Assembly: GCF_000223215.1 (NCBI RefSeq)
Contig: NC_017243.1
Span: 1,364,001-1,428,000, forward strand
Direction: 5' to 3'
DNA from: Brachyspira intermedia PWS/A
Lineage (GTDB): Bacteria; Spirochaetota; Brachyspiria; Brachyspirales; Brachyspiraceae
DNA length: 64,000 nt
Shown piece after piece: positions 28,037 to 37,094 of the stretch. Each line of letters begins with the position of its first letter. The stretch's first letter is position 1. The notes under the pieces were generated by a model. That model was not told the DNA's origin, made no database searches, and was given only the letters and a program-made list of their open reading frames with translations. The translations under genes and the position numbers were made by a program.

Positions 28037-28044
28037 AAATATAT

Positions 28045-28093
28045 AATAATAAGCATTTATAAATTTATTTTTATGAATGCTTATTATTTTTTT
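28045..28093 (+). terminator. terminator of deoD
   Basis: An AT-rich stem AATAAGCATT...AATGCTTATT (about 28048-28057 and 28075-28085, extended on both sides) followed by a run of T. It ends deoD transcription just before the next promoter. Confidence 0.75.
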
Positions 28094-28101
28094 ATAAATT
28101 A

Positions 28102-28129
28102 TTGACTTTTTTTATAATTTGTATATAAT
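28102..28129 (+). promoter_or_regulatory. predicted promoter of the DAHP synthase unit
   Basis: TTGACT (28102-28107) and TATAAT (28124-28129) with a 16-base spacer. The start of transcription would fall at about 28136-28138, right at the leader-peptide ATG. Of the promoters I marked, it is one of the closest to consensus. Confidence 0.65.
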
Positions 28130-28137
28130 TAATTACT

Positions 28138-28209
28138 ATGAAAGGTATTATTATTTCAAATAATTTCAAAAGCATCTACGCTTATTACTTTTTCTATTAT
28201 GGCGTTTAA
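28138..28209 (+). CDS. Tyr/Phe-rich leader peptide upstream of DAHP synthase
   Basis: A 23-codon frame ATG...TAA. After MKGIIISNNFKSI it reads YAYYFFYYGV: seven of eight consecutive residues are Tyr or Phe (with one more Phe earlier), ending at TAA 28207-28209. It sits directly after a strong promoter and 165 bases before a DAHP synthase of the Tyr/Phe-inhibited type. There is no ribosome site, and the predicted transcription start coincides with the ATG, so it would be read as a leaderless message. The layout matches classical amino-acid attenuation leaders such as pheL. Inference: scarcity of charged tRNA-Tyr or tRNA-Phe stalls the ribosome here and changes folding of the hairpin overlapping the stop codon. 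It is too short to judge by coding statistics, so the case rests on composition plus position. Confidence 0.7.
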   Translation: MKGIIISNNFKSIYAYYFFYYGV

Positions 28210-28232
28210 GACGCCAGTATATCTATTTTTCT
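28200..28232 (+). promoter_or_regulatory. candidate attenuator hairpin overlapping the leader stop
   Basis: T-GGCGT-TTAAG-ACGCC-A (28200-28216) forms a 6-base-pair stem whose loop contains the leader stop codon, followed by a U-rich stretch (GTATATCTATTTTTCT). It is the only GC-rich block in the 338-base gap. A ribosome stalled on the Tyr codons at 28192-28200 would cover it; a ribosome released at the stop would free it. Further on, GATAAT / ATTATC around 28275-28293 could form a competing weak stem. Whether the first hairpin terminates is not provable from sequence. Confidence 0.5.
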
Positions 28233-28374
28233 AATTTAAACACACACATATATTATTAATTTTTATAACTATAAGATAATTTGACATATTATCATTTATA
28301 GGTTCAAAACAAAAATTATTATCTATTTTATGCATAAATTTTAAAATTAAATTATTTTTAAGGAGAATTATATT

Positions 28375-29418
28375 ATGATAGTAGTAATGAAACCAAATGC
28401 AAAAGAAGAGCATGTAAACAGTATTATAGAAAGACTTAAAAATGCAGGTCTTGGTATAAATAAAAGTGTTGGGGTAGATTATACTGTAATAGGAATGGTA
28501 GGAGATACTTCAAAGATAGACAGAGAGTTAATAGCTTCTTTACCGGGTGTATCTAAAGTATTGAAAGTTCAGGAGCCATTTAAAAGAGCAAATAGAGCAT
28601 TTAAAAAAGAAGATACCGTAGTAGATGTAAGCGGTGTTAAAATAGGCGAAGGTAAGCCTGTTATAATAGCTGGTCCTTGTTCCGTAGAAAGTGAGGATCA
28701 GGTTATAAACATTGCTAAAAGCGTAAAAGCTGCAGGAGCTTCAATACTTAGAGGAGGAGCTTTCAAGCCTAGAACTTCACCTTATGCTTTTCAAGGTTTA
28801 GCACTTGACGGACTTAAAATATTAAAACTTGCAAAAGAAGAAGTTGGAATACCTATAGTAAGTGAGATTGTTTCTATAAGACATTTAGAAGATTTTGATA
28901 ATACAGTTGATATGATTCAAATAGGGGCAAGAAACATGCAGAACTTCGAGCTTTTAAAAGAAGTAGGAAAATTAAAAAAGCCTATACTTTTAAAAAGAGG
29001 TTTATCAAGCACCATAGAAGAATGGCTTATGAGTGCGGAATATATACTTAATCAAGGTAATGAGAATGTTGTATTATGTGAAAGAGGTGTAAGAACTTTT
29101 GAAACTTATACTAGAAATACTTTCGATGTTTCAGCTATTCCTGCAATAAAGCGTTTAAGCCATTTACCTGTTATTGGAGATCCGTCTCATGCTAGCGGTA
29201 AGGCTTGGATGGCACTTCCTCTTACTTTGGCGGCTATTTCTGCAGGTGCTGATGGTATGATTATAGAAGTACATAATGATCCTGAACATGCTTTATGTGA
29301 TGGGGCACAGTCTATAAAGCCTGATGTCTTTTCTGATATTATGGAATCTGTTAATATGATATCCGATACAGTTGCTAAGATAAAAGAAAAACATGGCGGT
29401 AAAATTTATACAAAATAA
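28375..29418 (+). CDS. aroF: 3-deoxy-7-phosphoheptulonate synthase with N-terminal regulatory domain
   Basis: A 347-residue type I-beta DAHP synthase. Residues 1-75 form a ferredoxin-like (ACT-like) domain opening MIVVMKPNAKEEHVN and including YTVIGMVGD. It closely parallels the Thermotoga maritima enzyme, in which this domain gives feedback inhibition by Tyr and Phe. The TIM barrel has IIAGPCSVES, LRGGAFKPRTSPYAFQG, GARNMQNFELL, LKRGLSSTIEEWL, CERGVRTFETYTRNTFDVSA and PVIGDPSHASGK. These contain the metal and PEP/E4P ligands. It commits carbon to the shikimate pathway. A good AAGGAG precedes the ATG. With its own promoter, leader peptide and terminator the gene is a complete regulatory unit. 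Confidence 0.95.
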   Translation: MIVVMKPNAKEEHVNSIIERLKNAGLGINKSVGVDYTVIGMVGDTSKIDRELIASLPGVSKVLKVQEPFKRANRAFKKEDTVVDVSGVKIGEGKPVIIAGPCSVESEDQVINIAKSVKAAGASILRGGAFKPRTSPYAFQGLALDGLKILKLAKEEVGIPIVSEIVSIRHLEDFDNTVDMIQIGARNMQNFELLKEVGKLKKPILLKRGLSSTIEEWLMSAEYILNQGNENVVLCERGVRTFETYTRNTFDVSAIPAIKRLSHLPVIGDPSHASGKAWMALPLTLAAISAGADGMIIEVHNDPEHALCDGAQSIKPDVFSDIMESVNMISDTVAKIKEKHGGKIYTK

Positions 29419-29434
29419 TAAAAAATAATTTTTT

Positions 29435-29474
29435 ATAGTCTATTCATATAAATTATGAATAGACTATTTTTTTA
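29435..29474 (+). terminator. terminator of DAHP synthase gene
   Basis: A perfect 14-base stem ATAGTCTATTCATA / TATGAATAGACTAT (29435-29448 and 29454-29467), 5-base loop, then seven T. Confidence 0.85.
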
Positions 29475-29553
29475 AAATAAACTAATTTGATTTTTACATT
29501 TATATATTATATAATTTATGATATATTTTATATTAAATTTTTTAGGAATAAAC

Positions 29554-30831
29554 ATGTTAATTACAATATTTGCATTATTTATATTATTTCAAAGTAGTGT
29601 ATTTGGATATATAGATCCTGGAACAGGAAGTTTGCTTTTCTCTGCATTATTTGGTATAATAGGTACACTTTTCTTTTTGTCAAAAGCATTGTTAATAAAA
29701 TTAAAAACTATTTCTTTTTCTAAAAGCAAAAATATAGAAACAGAAGCTTCAAAAAAAGCTAGAATAATAATTTATGGTGAAGATAAAAGATATTATAATG
29801 TATTCAAACCAATTATAGAAGAATTAATAAAATTAGAAATACCAGTTATATATTATAGTTCTAGTGAAGATGATCAAATATTTGAAATAAAAAATGATTT
29901 GCTACATACAGAGTTTATAGGAGTAGGTAATAAGGCTTATGCTAAATTAAATTTTATAGAAGCAGATATTTGTTTAATGACAACTCCAAATTTAGATGTA
30001 TTTCAGTTAAAACGCTCTAAAGGTGTAAAGAAGTATGTACATATATTCCATGCTCCTAGTGAAGCAGCATTATATTGTTTGTATTCATTAGATTTTTTTG
30101 ATGCTGTATTGCTTAATGGTGAAAATCAAGTAGCTGATATTAGAGAATTGGAAGGTACAAGAAATACTAAAGTTAAAGATTTAGAAATTATAGGAAGTAC
30201 ATATTTAGATGAACTTAATAAAAAGAAAGAAGAAGCTTTAAAATCTATTACTAAAAGTACTGATAAGAGAACAGTTTTAATAGCACCTTCTTGGGGTATG
30301 AATGGACTTCTTACTAGATTTGGCGAAAAATTAATTGATCCTATACTTGATAGCGGTTATCATGTTATTGTACGTCCGCATCCTCAGTCTTTAATAGTAG
30401 AAAAAGATATGATAGAAAAATTAAAGAATAAATATAAAGATAATTCTAATTTAGAATGGGATTTTAATAGAGATAATATTTATTCTTTATCAAAAGCTGA
30501 TGTTATGTTATCTGATTTTTCAGGTGTTATATTTGATTATGCTTTTCTTTTTGATAAACCAACTATAATACCTAGTTTTACTTTTGATAAAAGAGGCTAT
30601 GATGCAATAGAATTAAAAGGCGAAACTTGGACTTTCAAAACTTTACCAAATATTTCTGTTTCAATAGATGAGAATAACTTTGCTAATATCTCATCTATTG
30701 TTGAAGACACTATTAATAATAATTCATTAAAAGATAATATTTTAAAGGCTAAAGATGAGGCTTATATGTATAGAGGTCAAGCAGGTGTAAGAGGTGCTAA
30801 TATTTTGAAATCATATTTGGAAACTATTTAA
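29554..30831 (+). CDS. CDP-glycerol glycerophosphotransferase-like membrane-anchored protein
   Basis: A 425-residue protein from the ATG at 29554, chosen because TTAGGAA lies 7 bases before it; an in-frame ATG at 29518 has no ribosome site. Residues about 1-50 hold two hydrophobic segments around YIDPGTGSLLFSALFGIIG, a motif seen at the N-terminus of small membrane anchors. The rest is a Glyphos_transf/TagB-TagF-type glycosyltransferase domain: RIIIYGEDKRYYNVFKPIIE, VHIFHAPSEA, VLIAPSWGMNG, YHVIVRPHPQS and SKADVMLSDFSGVIFDYAFL. Related enzymes move glycerol-phosphate or ribitol-phosphate from CDP donors onto polymers. It is the first gene of the phosphonate run and may transfer a CDP-activated phosphonate or glycerol phosphate to a surface glycan (inference). 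It stops 11 bases before the decarboxylase start. Confidence 0.8.
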   Translation: MLITIFALFILFQSSVFGYIDPGTGSLLFSALFGIIGTLFFLSKALLIKLKTISFSKSKNIETEASKKARIIIYGEDKRYYNVFKPIIEELIKLEIPVIYYSSSEDDQIFEIKNDLLHTEFIGVGNKAYAKLNFIEADICLMTTPNLDVFQLKRSKGVKKYVHIFHAPSEAALYCLYSLDFFDAVLLNGENQVADIRELEGTRNTKVKDLEIIGSTYLDELNKKKEEALKSITKSTDKRTVLIAPSWGMNGLLTRFGEKLIDPILDSGYHVIVRPHPQSLIVEKDMIEKLKNKYKDNSNLEWDFNRDNIYSLSKADVMLSDFSGVIFDYAFLFDKPTIIPSFTFDKRGYDAIELKGETWTFKTLPNISVSIDENNFANISSIVEDTINNNSLKDNILKAKDEAYMYRGQAGVRGANILKSYLETI

Positions 30832-30842
30832 GGATTGTAATT

Positions 30843-31963
30843 ATGATAAAAGCAGAAGAGTTTATTGAGATTTTAAATAAAAATAATATTAATTTTTTAC
30901 TGGTGTTCCTGATTCCAAACTTCAGAGTTTTTGTGATAAGCTTATGGAAAAATACGGAATTTCAGATAATCATATTATAGCTGCCAATGAGGGAAATGCA
31001 GTCGCTCTTGCATGCGGATATAATTTAGCTACTGGATATTACCCTTGCGTTTATTTACAAAATAGCGGAATTGGTAATATAATAAATCCTGTTGCTTCTC
31101 TTTTAAATGAAAAAATATATGCCATTCCTACTTTATTTATTATTGGATGGAGAGGCGAGCCGGGTGTTAAAGATGAACCTCAGCATTTATTTCAAGGCGA
31201 AATAACATTAAAACTTCTTGATGATTTAGATATTGAATATGTGGTTTTGGATAAAAATGTTACATTTGATATTGTAGAAGATTCTTTAAATAAGTTTAAA
31301 TCAATATTAGATAAAGGTAAACAGGCAGCATTTGTAATAAGAAATGATGTATTTGAAAAAGAAAAATTATTTGATTATAAAAATAATAATAGTTTAATAA
31401 GAGAAAAAGCAATAGAAACAATACTTAAATATTCAGAAAATGATATTATTGTATCAACTACAGGAAAAATTTCACGTGAATTATTTGAAATAAGAGAAAA
31501 TAAAAAACTAGGTCATAATAGAGACTTTTTAACAGTTGGTTCTATGGGACATAGTTCAATGATAGCATTGTCTATAGCATTACAAAAGAAAGATAAAAGA
31601 ATTTGGTGTTTAGATGGAGATGGTGCTGTACTTATGCATATGGGAGCTTTAGCTATTATTGGAAATAGAAAACCTAATAATTTTGTTCATGTAGTTTTAA
31701 ATAATTTTGCCCATGAATCTGTTGGGGGAATGCCTACCGTTGCTGATAAAATTAATTTGCCGGAAATAGCTAAAAAATCTGGCTATGAATATGCTGAAAC
31801 AGTGAATAGTTTAGATGAATTAAATGATGTTCTTTCAAATTTAAAAAATGTTTTATCGTTTATTGAAATAAAAGTGTCTATATTCTCTAGAAAAGACTTA
31901 ATAAGACCTAATATAACCCCATTAGATAATAAAAATAATTTCATTAAATTTTTAAGACAATAA
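30843..31963 (+). pseudogene. phosphonopyruvate decarboxylase, frameshifted near the N-terminus
   Basis: A TPP enzyme of the Ppd/AepY family: AANEGNAVALACGYNLATG with the TPP glutamate, YLQNSGIGNIINPV, WRGEPGVKDEPQH, then the C-terminal GDGAVLMHMGALAIIG...NFAHESVGG with the Mg/TPP motif. From ATG 30843, with AGGA before it, the frame reads MIKAEEFIEILNKNNINF and then goes wrong. One extra T in the T6 run at 30893-30898 restores FTGVPDSKLQSFCDKLMEKY and a 373-residue protein of normal family length. As written, the longest frame starts at 30944 inside the first domain and lacks part of the TPP-binding half. The reaction is phosphonopyruvate to phosphonoacetaldehyde plus CO2, the step that pulls PEP mutase forward. 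Confidence 0.85.
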
Positions 31964-31992
31964 AAAATTATAATTAAATAATAGGATTTTTT

Positions 31993-33848
31993 ATGAAAGC
32001 TTTTATTTTAAAATCTGATTTTTCTTCATATATTGTTTATAATAATGAAGATTTATTAAAAAGGCAATTAAGATTATTAAGTAAATTTGAAATAACAGAT
32101 ATATATTTCTTATATAAAAACAATAATATAGATAAGTATTGTAGAGAATATAATCTTAATTATACTATTATAGATAATATTTCTAATGTATTTGATGGAA
32201 GTTTAGAAGATGATATATTAATATTAAATGGGGATTCTATATTTTCAGAATATGTTTTAAGTGATGTACTTGCTTTTAATACTAAAGCAGCTGCAGTAAA
32301 TAGTTATGTTAATCTTTCTGGTGTTACTATTGATCAAAATAATATAGTAAAAAGTATAGATATTAATACAAGAGATAATTTATTTTATTATTTTCCAATT
32401 ATAAAAATTAATAAATTATCAAATATAAATGATTATAGCAAGATATTTGACTTTGAAGATATTTCATTAATAGAAAACAATAGCAATGAGATTTGTTTTG
32501 TTTTAGATAATTGTACAAGGAAGAAAGAATATATTAATGACTATTTTAATAAAGAAAGAGTTGTTTATTTGGCATTCAGCACAGATATAATACATGGTGC
32601 TCATATAAGAATATTAAAAAAAGCTAAAGAATTGGGCAAGGTTATAGTTGGAGTTATGAGTGATCAGGCTGTTGCTAGTTTTAAAAGATATCCTGTACTT
32701 GATTATGAACATAGATATGAGATTATAAAGAATATTAAATATGTTGATGAAGTTGTTGAGCAGAAAACATTAAGTTATACAGATAATCTTATGAGTATCA
32801 AACCTAATTATGTTGTACATGGTGATGATTGGAGAGATGATAATTTAAGATATATTAGAGATGAAACTATAAATACTTTGAAAAAATAGGCGGAGTATTA
32901 ATAGAGTATCCTTCTGCTAAAGATAAGGAATTTAATGTATTTGAATACAAATCAGCAGAATATTTATCTATACCAGAAATGAGAAGAGGAAGATTAAAAA
33001 AGATACTATCTTATAAACCAACAGTTTCTATTATAGAGGCACATAATGGACTTACTGGATTAATAGCTGAAAAAACTACTGTTATAAAAGATGGAAGATA
33101 TTATCAATTTGATGGAATGTGGGTATCTAGTTTATGCGATTCTACTTCTAGAGGAAAACCAGATATAGAATTAGTTGATTTATCGTCAAGACTTCAAACT
33201 ATTGATGAAATAATGGAAGTTACAACTAAACCTATAATATTGGATGCTGATACAGGAGGACTTATAGAACATTTTGTTTATAATGTAAAAACTTTGGAAC
33301 GTATAGGAGTTTCTGCTGTTATCATAGAAGATAAAATAGGACTTAAGAAAAATTCTCTTTTTGGTACAGAGGTAGAACAGCAGCAGGATACTATAGAAAA
33401 TTTTTGTAATAAAATAAGTTCTGGTAAAAAAGTATTAAAGACAAAAGACTTTATGATAATAGCGAGGATAGAAAGCCTTATTTTAGAGCAAGGAATGGAA
33501 GATGCTTTAAAAAGAGCCTTTGCTTATGTTGAAGCGGGAGCTGATGGTATTATGATACATTCTAGAAGAAAAGAGCCTGATGAAATATTCGAATTTTGTC
33601 ATAAGTTTAGAGAAAAAGATAATAAAACTTATTTGGTTGTAGTTCCTACTACATTCAATACTGTTACAGAAGATGAATTTGCCGATATAGGTGTTAATAT
33701 AGTTATATATGCTAATCAACTTACAAGAAGTGCTTTTCCTGCTATGAAAAAAACTGCTGAAACTATCCTTTATAATAGGAGGGCAAAAGAAGCTGATGAT
33801 ATGTGTATGTCTATAAAAGATATACTCACTTTAATTCCAGAAGAATAA
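31993..33848 (+). pseudogene. nucleotidyltransferase-like / cytidylyltransferase / PEP mutase fusion, frameshifted
   Basis: Two frames join if one A is added to the A6 run at 32881-32886: ...INTLKK then I-GGVLIEYPSAKDKE. The restored protein has 618 residues. Residues 1-185 resemble a GT-A nucleotidyltransferase (LLKRQLRLLSKFEITDIYFL, ILNGDSIFSEYVL) but lack the G-G-x-G-x-R loop. Residues about 190-315 are a GCT/TagD-type cytidylyltransferase with HGAH (DIIHGAHIRIL) and HGDDW. Residues about 345-615 are PEP mutase: EAHNGLTGLIAE, WVSSLCDSTSRGKPD, DADTGG, IEDKIGLKKNSLFG and ARIESLI. PEP mutase makes the C-P bond, converting PEP to phosphonopyruvate. As written the gene would give a cytidylyltransferase and, from the ATG at 32979, a mutase nearly complete at its start. 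The start is preceded by AGGA. Confidence 0.85.
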
Positions 33849-33875
33849 ATTATACTATTTTTGGAGATGAAAATT

Positions 33876-34976
33876 ATGAATATAAAAAGAAATATATTAT
33901 TAAATCCTGGTCCTGCAACTACCACCGATACTGTTAAGATGGCACAAGTTGTAAGTGATATTTGTCCAAGAGAAAAAGAGTTCGGTGAAGTTATGGAGTT
34001 TATAATAGAAGAACTTACTAACTTTGTAGCTAATAATAAAGATTATACTACAGTTTTATTTGGAGGAGCTGGAACTGCTGGAGTTGAGGCTGTTCTTTCT
34101 TCTATTTGTAATGGAAAAAAGATTTTAGTTATAAATAATGGTTCATATAGTCAAAGAATGACAGAGATACTTTCTACTTATGATGCTGATTTTTATAATT
34201 ATAAAAGCGATTTAATAAAGCCTATAGATTATCAAAAATTAGAAGAAGTTTTAAAAAATAATAAATTTGATTATGTATGTGCTGTGCATAATGAAACTGG
34301 TACAGGTCTTTTAAATGATATTGAGCATATAGGTTCATTAGCAAGAAAATATAATATTGAATTTGTTGTTGATGCTATGAGTTCTTATGCTGGAATACCA
34401 ATAGATATGGAAAAAATGAATATACATTTTTTGATTGCTAGCTCAAATAAAAATATTCAGGGTATGGCTGGAGTTGTTTTTGCTATATGTAATAGAGTTT
34501 CATTAGAAAAATTAAAAAATATAAAGTCCAAATCTTATTATTTAGATTTATATGCACAATATGCTAATTTTACTAAAACTAAACAAACTAGATTTACACC
34601 ACCGGTTCAGACATTATATGCTTTAAAACAAGCTATAATAGAAACAAAAGAAGAAACTATAGAAAAAAGAAATAAAAGATATACAGAATCTTTTGAAACT
34701 TTAATAGCTGGATTAAAAAAATTAAATTTAAAGCTTTTATTAGATTATGAATGTCAGTCAAAAATTATAACAGCAATATTTGAGCCTGAATGCGATGGAT
34801 ATAATTTTAATAATATGCATGACTATTTATATGAAAGAGGATTTACTATTTATCCTGGTAAAGTTTCTAATTTCAACACTTTTAGAATAGCAAATATTGG
34901 TGCTATAGATAAAAATGATATAGCTAATTTTCTAAATATTTTAGAAGAATATTTAAAAAGTATTAAATATATATAA
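33876..34976 (+). CDS. 2-aminoethylphosphonate-pyruvate transaminase-like (class V aminotransferase)
   Basis: A 366-residue fold-type I PLP enzyme. It opens NILLNPGPATTTDTVKMAQ, the PhnW/AepZ start. It has LFGGAGTAGVEAVLSS for PLP phosphate binding, HNETGTGLLND, VVDAMSSYAGIPID with the PLP aspartate and IASSNKNIQGMAG with the Schiff-base lysine. The ATG at 33876 is preferred over the TTG at 33861, because TTTGGAG then sits 9 bases before it. Likely reaction: interconversion of phosphonoacetaldehyde and 2-aminoethylphosphonate with an amino donor; next to PEP mutase and the decarboxylase, the biosynthetic direction is expected. It follows the mutase by 27 bases and precedes the nucleotidyltransferase by 11, so all are probably one transcript. 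Confidence 0.88.
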   Translation: MNIKRNILLNPGPATTTDTVKMAQVVSDICPREKEFGEVMEFIIEELTNFVANNKDYTTVLFGGAGTAGVEAVLSSICNGKKILVINNGSYSQRMTEILSTYDADFYNYKSDLIKPIDYQKLEEVLKNNKFDYVCAVHNETGTGLLNDIEHIGSLARKYNIEFVVDAMSSYAGIPIDMEKMNIHFLIASSNKNIQGMAGVVFAICNRVSLEKLKNIKSKSYYLDLYAQYANFTKTKQTRFTPPVQTLYALKQAIIETKEETIEKRNKRYTESFETLIAGLKKLNLKLLLDYECQSKIITAIFEPECDGYNFNNMHDYLYERGFTIYPGKVSNFNTFRIANIGAIDKNDIANFLNILEEYLKSIKYI

Positions 34977-34987
34977 TAAGGATTTTT

Positions 34988-35722
34988 ATGAGAGGAATAA
35001 TACTGGCAGCAGGAAAGGGAACTAGATTATATCCATTCACTTTAAAAGAACCTAAGCCTTTATTTAAAGTTAATGGTAAAACTCTTTTGGAAAGAAATAT
35101 CGATTTTTTACGTTCTAATAATATAAATGATATTACCATAGTTACAGGTTATATGAATGAAGCATTTGATAGATATGTAGAAAAATATAATTTGAAAAAG
35201 ATAGTATCTGATGTATATGATAAAAAAAATAGTAGCAGTTCTCTTAATTTGGTAAGAGATATTCTTGATGATTCATTAATTATTAATGGAGATATTTATA
35301 TTAAGGAAAATGTATTTCCATATATTAAACCTAATGTATCTCAAATAATTTCTAAAAAGATAGTAAAAGGTGAGGAAGATGGCTATATATCAAGAGATTC
35401 AGATGATAGAGTTATAAAGATAGTTAAAAAATCAACATCTGGATATGGTGATACAGGAATGATGTATTTAGTAGGAGATATGGCTAAAGCTGTGTCGGAG
35501 AAACTTCCTTTTGCTAAAGATGAAGAATTTTGGGAGGATATAGTTTATAATTTAATAGATGATTATCCTTTATATTTAACAAAAATACCAAATTTAATAG
35601 TTGAAATAGATTCAGCAAGAGATGCTATATTGGAAGGATTAATGACTAAGGAAGATGTAATTAATGCCTGTAATAACGATGATGATTTATTAAAGAAATT
35701 AGATGAAGTATTAAATTATTAG
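34988..35722 (+). CDS. LicC/PntC-like CTP-dependent nucleotidyltransferase
   Basis: A 244-residue GT-A nucleotidyltransferase: MRGIILAAGKGTRLYPFTLKEPKPLF carries the G-x-G-T-R nucleotide loop and the E-P-K-P motif, followed by LLERNIDFLRSNNIN, SLIINGDIYI with the metal aspartate and EIDSARDAILEG. The nearest characterised types are LicC (phosphocholine) and PntC (2-aminoethylphosphonate) cytidylyltransferases. Placed directly after PEP mutase, decarboxylase and transaminase genes, CMP-2-aminoethylphosphonate is the most likely product (inference). That would be the activated donor for decorating a lipid or glycan. In Treponema denticola PntC is fused to the transaminase; here the two are separate neighbours in reverse order. 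It ends the plus-strand run; the following gene is on the other strand. Confidence 0.85.
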   Translation: MRGIILAAGKGTRLYPFTLKEPKPLFKVNGKTLLERNIDFLRSNNINDITIVTGYMNEAFDRYVEKYNLKKIVSDVYDKKNSSSSLNLVRDILDDSLIINGDIYIKENVFPYIKPNVSQIISKKIVKGEEDGYISRDSDDRVIKIVKKSTSGYGDTGMMYLVGDMAKAVSEKLPFAKDEEFWEDIVYNLIDDYPLYLTKIPNLIVEIDSARDAILEGLMTKEDVINACNNDDDLLKKLDEVLNY

Positions 35723-35831
35723 TATTTTTGTATAATAAAAAATATGCTATGTTATAGTTTGTAATGATTATAAAACTTTGTTTTTTATTATAGTTTTCAT
35801 TTTATAAAATAATTATGTATAATTGATATGA

Positions 35832-37094
35832 TTAATTTATCTTATTTTTTATATTTTTTAATAAAATGCTTGATATTAGTATTCCTAATATAGAAAATCC
35901 TGCCATTATAAAAAATATGATATTATATCCTTTTATACCATTATTATGATCTAATATATATCCGTATAAAGTATATATAAAACTTCTAGGAAAATATCCT
36001 ATCATACAAGCAACTGACATAGCAGTACCCGTTATTTCTTTAGGAACTTTTATTTCGTTTATAGGAGCAAAATATATGGCTCTCATTGAAAATACAATGA
36101 CTCCATAGCTTAATGTTAATATCATTCCAACATAAAAATATTTATTCATATGTTCATGAGGTAATAGTATAAATGCTATAATTGTTATTGCAGACAATAT
36201 AAATGCCAGTCTAAGATATTTAGTAGGGGATTTAAATATTTTGTCGGAACATATACCTCCTGTTGGGCTTCCTATTATTTTTAATCCGTATTGATTTATA
36301 ATTCCATAAGTTCCTAAAAATTCTAATGGTACTCCATAAATATCTTTTAAAAATGGTATGAAATATGTTATGCCGCAGTACACAGAATATACAGAAAATA
36401 TAGTTAAAGAAACAAGCCATATTTCTTTATTTTTGAGTACAGTAATAATTCCATTTAATACAGCTCTATTTTTAGATATCTTATTACCATCTTTATCTTC
36501 TAATTTTATTGTATCATTTTCAAGCAAGAAATATGATAAAATTCCAGCTATCATAACAGTTATTGAAAAGAATATTATAGTACTTCTTAGTGCCAATGCA
36601 TTTGAACCTAGCAATATAAATATTCTAAGACCAATAAAAGCAATAGAAACATCTACAATACCTCTTCCAAGTTCTAAAAAGCTAAATAATCTTCCTTGTT
36701 CATTATCTCTTCCTAATAGTCGAATGGCTTTTAATATTACAGGCCATGATATAATTTCTGCAAATAAAGAAAATAGTCCCCAGCATATTAAAATACCAAT
36801 ATAACTTGGGAAAGTTGCTAAATATAATCCTGTAATAGAAACACCTATAAGCCCAAATGGAATTAGAATTTTTTTTGAAAATCTATCTGCTATATAAATT
36901 GATAATGAGCCTCCAAATGCTTGTACTAAACCATATACAGACATAGCTAAACCAATCTGTGTATGAGTAACATTCATATATTCTTGCATTGGAATATAAA
37001 AAGCATCTTTTAAATAAGCAGCTTTAGTAAAAGTGCCTGCTCCTAATATCAATATAGAAAATGTTATCCATTTTTTTGTATTTATTTTATTCAA
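35832..37094 (-). CDS. MFS transporter
   Basis: A 420-residue carrier with 12 predicted membrane spans. The first half has FYIPMQEYMNVTHTQIGLAMSVYG and YIADRFSKKILIPFG, a variant of the MFS loop 2-3 motif G-x-x-x-D-R. The central cytoplasmic loop (about residues 195-215) is charged (LEDKDGNKISKNRAVLNG), and the second half has GGICSDKIFKSPTKY as the symmetric motif. Its overall pattern resembles the organophosphate/hexose-phosphate and oxalate/formate-type MFS groups, but the substrate is unknown. It stands alone on the minus strand within the phosphonate island, so a role in phosphonate or polymer precursor transport is possible but unproven. Confidence 0.82.
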   Translation of the reverse strand: MNKINTKKWITFSILILGAGTFTKAAYLKDAFYIPMQEYMNVTHTQIGLAMSVYGLVQAFGGSLSIYIADRFSKKILIPFGLIGVSITGLYLATFPSYIGILICWGLFSLFAEIISWPVILKAIRLLGRDNEQGRLFSFLELGRGIVDVSIAFIGLRIFILLGSNALALRSTIIFFSITVMIAGILSYFLLENDTIKLEDKDGNKISKNRAVLNGIITVLKNKEIWLVSLTIFSVYSVYCGITYFIPFLKDIYGVPLEFLGTYGIINQYGLKIIGSPTGGICSDKIFKSPTKYLRLAFILSAITIIAFILLPHEHMNKYFYVGMILTLSYGVIVFSMRAIYFAPINEIKVPKEITGTAMSVACMIGYFPRSFIYTLYGYILDHNNGIKGYNIIFFIMAGFSILGILISSILLKNIKNKIN

